A program made the position numbers and the translations under genes. Positions 54,513 to 59,675 of a DNA stretch of 59,675 bases are shown here, piece after piece. Within the stretch, counting starts at the first letter, position 1, and each line of letters opens with the position of its first letter. Source of the stretch: DATBGS01 sp036557885 (GTDB lineage Bacteria > Chloroflexota > Ktedonobacteria > Ktedonobacterales > DATBGS01); NCBI GenBank assembly GCA_036557885.1, contig DATBGS010000137.1:1-59675 (forward strand). The letters are read 5' to 3'. A model generated the notes under the pieces. That model saw nothing but the letters and a program-made list of their open reading frames with translations. It did not search any database and was not told the origin of the DNA.

Positions 54513-55219
54513 ACGTGTTTACTCTTTCTCTGCCAACGAGAGCGCCGTGCCGCGAACAAGCGCAGGGCCATCTCAGCCCGCAGTCAATACATCTTCCAGG
54601 GAAGAAGGGAGTTTGCTCTTCAATGGGAGCCTGGGGAAATAAGAGTGCTGAGCCAGTGTATCCCACGGTAACTCCCTCCTTTGCTCGCTCCCAAAAGGAA
54701 GCCAGGATTATATTGCCAGGTTCATTCTATCCTGGCTTTCGATGAGGTCTTGTGGACCGGTTATCATAAGTCTAGTGAGTGAAGCTTTTTCCAGCATCGG
54801 AAGAACCTCCGAATTTGAAAGAGATTTTGCCTAGCGTCAAACTTGGTGATGAGCATTTCCTCGCATTGCCACCCTCCATACCGCCTTCTTTGCATGGTAG
54901 CAACGCGTTTTCTGCTCAAGGGGCGGCACGTGTTCGGCCTGCTCAGGAGGAGAGGCAGGAGGAATCAAAGCAGCAGAGTGAGCAAAAGCTGGGGAGAAAT
55001 AGTAGCATATACAGCACAAGCACAAGGTGAGAGAAGCTCTCACACAAGTGCCTGCTTGCATAACAGTCTATCTGGTCGCGTGTTGATGCCCCGTGATGTG
55101 CGAAAATTCAACACTCTTGATCAAAAGGGCAGAAGAAAAAGAAATGGATGGAATTTACGCACTCTACGGGCTGAGGCCCGCCCAAAGCCTCTGGCCCGCG
55201 AGCGCGTGGATCTGGCGGC
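54513..55219. other. Spacer with a 12-bp hairpin
   Basis: A hairpin built on GCCAGGAT/ATCCTGGC (54701-54708 and 54729-54736), extended to about 12 bp at 54697-54740, is the only clear structure. Open frames here are short and lack ribosome sites; one on the minus strand (54837-55061) has a hydrophobic start but no other support. Confidence 0.4.
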
Positions 55220-55510
55220 CTACCTGGCCTGGTGGGCAACCACTTCCCCGGCGCTGATCTGCGGCGGGTTTGGGAGCAAGCGGGCCATCTTCTGGCGGAT
55301 ATAATCCGCCGCTCGATGGTTGGATTCCTCAGCGCCCGCTTGGGTTTCGAAAATACTGGTGGACACCACCACGTTGCCGCCGGCATCAACCAGGTAGAAA
55401 TCTACAAACCCAGGAACCTGCCTGATGAGCGGCACAAAGCCCTCATTCACCTGCCGCGCTGTCTCACACGGATCAGTCACACCCTCATAACGACGGACGG
55501 TTGCGTACAT
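55220..55510 (-). CDS. Antibiotic-biosynthesis-monooxygenase-like small protein
   Basis: A 96-residue alpha/beta-barrel-type protein: MYATVRRYEGVTDPCETARQ, then PLIRQVPGFVDFYLVDAGGN and VVVSTSIFETQAGAEESNHR. The pattern of strand, helix and PGF-x-x-Y strand fits the ABM/dimeric alpha-beta barrel group, whose members are heme-degrading or quinone monooxygenases or unknown stress proteins. ATG at 55510 is preceded by AAAGGAGT; an upstream ATG at 55537 lacks one. Confidence 0.75.
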   Translation of the reverse strand: MYATVRRYEGVTDPCETARQVNEGFVPLIRQVPGFVDFYLVDAGGNVVVSTSIFETQAGAEESNHRAADYIRQKMARLLPNPPQISAGEVVAHQAR

Positions 55511-55796
55511 CAGGGTACTCCTTTCTTGATTTGGCACGTGTTCTCCCTCGGCCCTGGTGGCCGAAGCTCCAGGGGACCGTCCTCCCGGTGACGAGCGACC
55601 ACACGGGTGACCACCGCACGGTCCAGCATACCAAAGCCTCGACGTGCTCGGGTTGGGGTGCCCTAAGAACGGGACCTGTGGTTGGGCTGGAGAGTTGGCT
55701 GGCGCGTGGTGAGCGTTTCAGTCCAGCCTGCTCGAGAAGTCATCCACGCTCGCTGCACTCGAGGAAACAGCCTCACCTCCAAGAAGAGGCAACGCA

Positions 55797-56260
55797 TCAA
55801 CTGGCTGCACAATCTATACCGGCATTCGAGGTCACATAAAGCGGTGGGCTTTCGTCAGGGCGGCACAGCACAGCGTCCCGCTGGAGGAGCACCGGGGTTT
55901 CACGCTTGAGAGGCCACTCAGAGGTGGCACGAAACTCCGTCTCTCTCATTTCAGGTGCACAGACGTGGAAGTGGGTTGAGGCCCTGTGGAGGATTCCCAC
56001 AGGAGACATGAGCAGGACACAAGCCACCACGATTCCTTTGTGAATATCCAAGCCAGCACACCGCTTGCTCTTGTACAAGGCTTCTCTGTGCTGCCGCCAG
56101 AATGCGCCGAATGGCCTCATAGGAGACGCGGTAGCTTCTTGCCACTTGCCGCAGGGATTCGCCTTGTGCCACACGCTGCACAATTCGCGACCACTCAGCG
56201 CATGGCACCCTGAAAGTCGGAGACGGCGGGTTCACATGCAGATGTTTTGGTGCTAAAATC
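55797..56260 (-). pseudogene. IS110-type element remnant with helix-turn-helix leader, copy 2
   Basis: Reading the minus strand from 56260, one frame gives TFRVPCAEWSRIVQRVAQGE then SLRQVARSYRVSYEAIRRIL, a helix-turn-helix. After a frame change near 56060 comes CAGLDIHKGIVVACVL, the N-terminal catalytic motif (first Asp) of IS110 transposases. The frame ends soon after, with the rest of the transposase missing. The leader is almost identical to the fragment at 7286-7440. Confidence 0.6.
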
Positions 56261-56577
56261 TCCTTGGGAGAAAGTAGCAATTCCGCCAAAGGAATCCATC
56301 GCAGTGGCGACAGCGAATCCAACTTCCCCGGCTCCGCATACAAGCCCCCAACGAGCGCACGCGGAGAGCGGGCCTTGCGTATGGAGCACCCTGCATGAAA
56401 CGACTACAAGAAGTACCTCTTCCTCGCTTTCCATCTCCCTGTTTCCAAACCGAGGATGCCCAAGTCCCAAGGCCAGCCCGAACAATTGGAGGATATTCTT
56501 TCACTCGCCCTCTGGTGAGGTCTATTTGAGCAGAGACTGGACACGTCTGAAATGACAGAAGGAGCACCAGTTATCCT
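56261..56577. other. Spacer upstream of the exonuclease gene
   Basis: No gene recognised. AGAAGGAGC at 56559-56567 is the ribosome site for the following gene. Short frames on both strands have no family resemblance. Confidence 0.4.
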
Positions 56578-57453
56578 ATGAAGATCTACCTGGTGGATGG
56601 GACCTACGAGCTGTTTCGCAGCCACTTCGGCGCGCCGTCGCGCAAGGCACCAGATGGGCGCGAGGTCGGCGCAACGCTGGGCCTTTTACGCAGCCTGCTG
56701 ATGCTGTTGACTACGCCAGGCATCACCCACGTGGCCTGCGCGTTCGATCACGTGATCGAGTCTTTCCGTAACGACCTGTACCCCGGCTACAAGACCGGCG
56801 CGGGCGTTGACCCCAACCTGATAGCCCAGTTTCCGCTGGCCGAAGAGGCCGTTTCCGCGCTTGGGCTGGTGGTCTGGCCGATGGCAGAGTTCGAGGCCGA
56901 CGATGCCCTGTCCAGCGCAACCGCCCGCTTCAAGAACGAAGCTGGAGTAGAACAAATCGTGATCTGCTCGCCGGATAAGGACCTGGCCCAGCTGGTCTCT
57001 GGAAGCCGCATCGTTGGCTGGGACCGCCGCCGCGATATGCTCCTCGATGAGGCGGGCGTGGTGAAGAAATTTGGCGTGCGCCCGCAGTCGATCCCTGATT
57101 GGCTGGGGCTGGTGGGCGATGCGGCTGACGGCTTCCCCGGCATCCCGGGCTGGGGTGAAAAATCGGCGGCGGTTGTACTGACCAAATACGAGCACCTCGA
57201 GGCAATCCCCGCCGATCCGCACACCTGGGGGCTCTCGGCCAGCCGCGCGGCGCGGCTGGCTGAGAGCCTGACGCAGCACTGGGCTAAGGCGCTGCTTTTC
57301 CGCAAACTGGCTACACTGCGCGAGGATGTGCCACTCCAGGAAACGCTCGCCGACCTGGAATGGCAGGGCGCAGATGCGCGGCTGAAAGAGGTTTGCCACC
57401 AGCTGGGCGATGAAAAGTTCCCTGGACGGGTTCCGAGGTGGCGCGAGAGATGA
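56578..57453 (+). CDS. Stand-alone 5'-3' exonuclease (Pol I N-terminal/FEN-like)
   Basis: A 291-residue nuclease. It has the metal-binding start MKIYLVDGTYELFRSHFGAP, the arch-region FDHVIESFRNDLYPGYKTGA, the acidic EFEADDALSSATARF, SPDKDLAQLV and the helix-hairpin-helix IPDWLGLVGDAADGFPGIPG followed by WGEKSAAVVL. These are the two metal sites and DNA-binding loops of the 5'-nuclease family that removes RNA primers and flaps. There is no polymerase domain, so it is an ExoIX- or phage-type separate enzyme. Flanked by an IS remnant and a terminator. Confidence 0.9.
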   Translation: MKIYLVDGTYELFRSHFGAPSRKAPDGREVGATLGLLRSLLMLLTTPGITHVACAFDHVIESFRNDLYPGYKTGAGVDPNLIAQFPLAEEAVSALGLVVWPMAEFEADDALSSATARFKNEAGVEQIVICSPDKDLAQLVSGSRIVGWDRRRDMLLDEAGVVKKFGVRPQSIPDWLGLVGDAADGFPGIPGWGEKSAAVVLTKYEHLEAIPADPHTWGLSASRAARLAESLTQHWAKALLFRKLATLREDVPLQETLADLEWQGADARLKEVCHQLGDEKFPGRVPRWRER

Positions 57454-57533
57454 ATTTGGCAGCTCAAGAGATTCAGTGACACTACGGCGTCCACCAACTC
57501 GCGGCAAAATCTCTGTCAAGGCGACAAGGTGAC

Positions 57534-57591
57534 CAGACGCACGACCTGGCAAGACAGCCCAAAGACCTGTTTCGCCGGGTCGTGCCTGTCT
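57534..57591. terminator. Shared terminator between convergent genes
   Basis: CACGACCTGGC (57540-57550) pairs with GCCGGGTCGTG (57574-57584) over 11 bp with one wobble, between the ends of the exonuclease and GerMN genes. It could stop transcripts from both sides. No long T tract. Confidence 0.45.
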
Positions 57592-57599
57592 CAAATGAA

Positions 57600-58229
57600 C
57601 TACCGGCTTAAGCACTGATTGTCGCCGCGCAGATCATTGAAGCACTCGCCTTCATGGGTGAGGAGCACCACCTTTTTGACCTCTGAGAACTGGAGCAGCG
57701 TGGCATTCACGACCGCTTGCATGCGTCCTCCAGCTAATTCCCCAGGAATCGTCACCGTGCGGCAAAAGGTGACGGTTGCAGTGCCTGGTTCGGGTATCGT
57801 CCCACGCTGATCCATAGCCAGGGTGAAGTCTTTGAAATCTCCGCTACAATAGGAGATCAGGCCCATCTGGGCATCAAAGGGAGAATAGTAGCCAGTGGTG
57901 CGTTCATCCGCGGTTGGCCCTTTGAACAACTCTACCAGAGCATAGAACGGTTGATCTTTCCCAACAGGAGATAGGCGCTCTACCGCAAATACCACTGTGG
58001 GATCGTTGTCACTTTCAGGGTGATGTGTGAAGAAGACCTTGAAGGTTTGGCTGCCGGGTGTACTGGTGGCCGTCGGTGCTGTGGTGGCCGTTACCTTGGG
58101 CGTGACGGAGGTCGTGCCACAAGCCACTATAAAGAAGGCAAACCAGAGTGTGCCGAGCGTGAGCAGAGCACGCTTCCAGAGCCTCCTGGGGCGACTGGTG
58201 GTGAAGGTGGCTGAAATTGGCTGTTGCAT
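57600..58229 (-). CDS. GerMN-domain lipoprotein
   Basis: A 209-residue lipoprotein. A basic start and hydrophobic helix (RALLTLGTLWFAFFIVACG) end in the lipobox FIVAC, with Cys at about residue 37, then a Thr/Ala/Pro-rich spacer. Residues 65-205 resemble a GerMN (sporulation/germination) domain: FKVFFTHHPESDNDPTVVFA, FYALVELFKGPTADERTTGY and NATLLQFSEVKKVVLLTHEG. GerMN domains occur in spore germination proteins and in unrelated cell-surface lipoproteins. AAAGGAACC lies upstream of the ATG. Confidence 0.8.
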   Translation of the reverse strand: MQQPISATFTTSRPRRLWKRALLTLGTLWFAFFIVACGTTSVTPKVTATTAPTATSTPGSQTFKVFFTHHPESDNDPTVVFAVERLSPVGKDQPFYALVELFKGPTADERTTGYYSPFDAQMGLISYCSGDFKDFTLAMDQRGTIPEPGTATVTFCRTVTIPGELAGGRMQAVVNATLLQFSEVKKVVLLTHEGECFNDLRGDNQCLSR

Positions 58230-58824
58230 AGTGGGGCTGGTTCCTTTCTTTTTTAGTCGGCATCAGAATGTTCTCTTGCTGGCTCTCTCATGCCTCAAGC
58301 GAGGCGCGAGGGCAACCTCCCTTTGTAAGTAGGATAGCGTGCTTGCATTGCCAAAGGCGTTAAACGGTGTTGTCAGCAGGTAAAGAAGCACTTCTTGGTA
58401 GCGCTCGACGTTGAGCAAGTTGAGATTTGCGTCCTCCACTGGGTTAGATAGCTCCGCCCACTTGCTACTCCTGGCACTGCTTCTGGCGTATCAATGCGCT
58501 GGAGGCTGCGAGCCGTTCCAGGAGATGGCAGTGAAGAAGAGGTGGATAGCCTGCTGAAAAATTTGCAGCGATACCAGCACATCAAAGCCTTCAAACCAGA
58601 TGCAGGCTCTGACAAATGAGTCCCTTTTGTTTCAGGCACCTGGACGGTGCGTGGCTGGAAAAACAGGTTATGTTTCTGTTACGGGTGGATACCTCCCTAT
58701 CAACCAGCGCTGATTACAGTATCCCTGAGAGGCCGTTGAGGTCTTGATGACCTTTCTTCATAGCGGGAAAACCCTCTCCGGCGAGGAATGAAGCCCAGGA
58801 GAAGGATTGGAAGCGAGGCGTCCT
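58230..58824. other. Spacer with no supported gene
   Basis: A plus-strand frame ends EEEVDSLLKNLQRYQHIKAF then KPDAGSDK before a stop near 58620. It may be the tail of a lost gene, but nothing upstream joins to it. No other gene or clear promoter was found. Confidence 0.35.
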
Positions 58825-59547
58825 ATGCTCGTCAGGAATATCATGGTCCAGAATGTCGTCACCGTCCAAGGAGAAGAAACGCTCGCACACGCCGCATCGC
58901 TCATGCAGCAGGGCCGCTTTCGACATGTGCCTGTGGTGCAACGGCTCCCCCAACAGAAAGAGGCGCAGCCTCCCCGGTTTGTTTATCCGCCTCCGAAACT
59001 ACCCGTCGCTGTCATTGGCATCCTCTCTGACCGGGATCTGCCCGGCGGCAGAGTGGGTGCCGTTCCCCTGGAGCAGTTGAGCGAGCGCCAGGTGAGTGAA
59101 GTGATGCACCAGCCCGTCATCACCGTGAGTCCAGATACCCCAGTGGAGTACGCCGCCAACTTGGTAGCGGAGAACGCCATCGGATGCCTGCCCGTCGTGA
59201 ATGATGAGGAGCAGGGCCGACTCGTTGGGATTATTACGGAAAGTGATCTATTCCATGCACTGGTCCGGCTGTTGGGGGCGCAGGGGCCTAGCACCCGTCT
59301 CCGGCTTCTGCTGCCAGACAGCGACCCAATCGAGCTTGGCCGAATCTTGCTGCTGCTTGGGCACCTCGATATTCATCTGGCAGGCTTGCTGACCGAACCA
59401 ATCGATACCGAAGGGCGCTGGCCGGTGACGTTGCGCGTGGGCACGATTGACCCAGGGCCACTGGTGCAAAGACTCCAGGCTGGAGGGGTTGAGGTCGAGC
59501 GACCAGGCACCCCAGAGGAGCGCTCAGATGACCGATCACCAGCCTGA
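58825..59547 (+). CDS. acuB: CBS-domain protein, AcuB-like
   Basis: A 240-residue protein with two CBS domains (residues about 1-75 and 92-152): VRNIMVQNVVTVQGEETLAH and SEVMHQPVITVSPDTPVEYA, each ending in a VIGILSDRD- or VGIITESDL-type strand. The C-terminal part has an ACT-like region (LGRILLLLGHLDIHLAGLLT). CBS pairs bind adenine nucleotides. In Bacillus AcuB lies next to AcuC and AcuA in acetoin use and acetyl-CoA synthetase control. The next gene is acuC-like and overlaps by 20 bases. ATG at 58825 is used; a TTG at 58807 is possible. The symbol rests on this pairing. Confidence 0.8.
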   Translation: MLVRNIMVQNVVTVQGEETLAHAASLMQQGRFRHVPVVQRLPQQKEAQPPRFVYPPPKLPVAVIGILSDRDLPGGRVGAVPLEQLSERQVSEVMHQPVITVSPDTPVEYAANLVAENAIGCLPVVNDEEQGRLVGIITESDLFHALVRLLGAQGPSTRLRLLLPDSDPIELGRILLLLGHLDIHLAGLLTEPIDTEGRWPVTLRVGTIDPGPLVQRLQAGGVEVERPGTPEERSDDRSPA

Positions 59548-59675
59548 CCAGCAAGTACAACCCGCTGCGGCCTCCTCACCTGAAGCCGGGGTTTTGTTCG
59601 TCCACGACCCACAACTCCACCAGTACAATTTTGGTCCAAAGCATCCGCTGCGCCCGCGTCGCCACCTCCTGCTGA
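59528..59675 (+). CDS. acuC: AcuC-like histone-deacetylase-family protein (5' part only)
   Basis: The window ends 49 residues into this gene. After a short Gln/Pro-rich lead it reads GVLFVHDPQLHQYNFGPKHP then LRPRR, the start signature of AcuC and other class I/II deacetylase-fold enzymes, which remove acetyl groups from proteins such as acetyl-CoA synthetase. The start overlaps the CBS gene, so both are probably one operon. Catalytic His and Asp residues lie beyond the window. Confidence 0.75.
   Translation, partial: MTDHQPDQQVQPAAASSPEAGVLFVHDPQLHQYNFGPKHPLRPRRHLLL

Noticed and set aside
54837..55061. Minus-strand frame with a hydrophobic, signal-like start
   Set aside because: No ribosome site, Cys/Ala-rich composition and no family; too weak to call a gene.

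Overview
The window looks like a piece of a Chloroflexota chromosome, most likely of the Ktedonobacteria type. This is an inference from the mix of genes: STAND/TPR regulators, abundant decayed IS110-type transposases, an F420-dependent (LLM) oxidoreductase, an orphan WXG100 protein and a phage-tail-like injection cluster, on moderately GC-rich DNA. No rRNA or intact tRNA is present to confirm it.

Layout. (1) 1-2.4 kb, minus strand: a translationally coupled pair of a ketopantoate-reductase-like gene (cut by the window edge) and an acyl-CoA ligase, with a palindrome upstream. (2) 2.6-9.8 kb: a gene graveyard. It holds IS110 transposase fragments on both strands, a truncated AAA/LuxR-type regulator, a frameshifted membrane protein, a frameshifted NB-ARC/TPR regulator and two degenerate tRNA-like sequences. 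Peptidase E and a VOC protein are the intact genes here. (3) 9.9-33.8 kb, plus strand: a 21-gene run for an extracellular contractile injection system (eCIS). Order: sheath, tube, CxxC protein, Pro-rich linker, DUF4255 cap, AAA+ ATPase, small protein, DUF4157 protein 1, CIS tube/hub, LysM, gpD-like hub, spike, PAAR tip, gp25, two gpJ-like wedges, gpI-like protein with a possible beta-helix, DUF6519 protein, DUF4157/metzincin-like protein 2, terminal unknown protein. Most genes overlap by 1-11 nt, so they should be made as one unit. No capsid, portal, terminase, lysis or T6SS membrane-complex gene is present, and I see no tape-measure or conventional tail-fibre gene.

(4) 34-43.5 kb: a P-loop kinase-like protein, an orphan WXG100 protein and a giant secreted RHS/YD-repeat protein (2397 aa) with a Gly/Thr linker and a membrane-active-looking C-terminal tip. 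Divergent from it is an XRE-NB-ARC-TPR STAND protein whose reading frame runs into part of an ISAs1-type transposase. (5) 47-59.7 kb: CPBP protease, a NarL-type two-component system, a molybdopterin oxidoreductase of the BisC/DMSO reductase type, an LLM-class oxidoreductase, a small monooxygenase-like protein, a stand-alone 5'-3' exonuclease, a GerMN lipoprotein, and an AcuB-like CBS protein overlapping the start of an acuC-like deacetylase cut by the window edge.

The main biology is the eCIS. Sheath and tube build the contractile shaft, the gpD/spike/PAAR/LysM/gp25/gpJ set builds the baseplate, DUF4255 caps the tube and the AAA+ protein probably helps assembly. The two DUF4157 proteins are the best payload candidates; the second carries a separate zinc-protease signature near its C-terminus.
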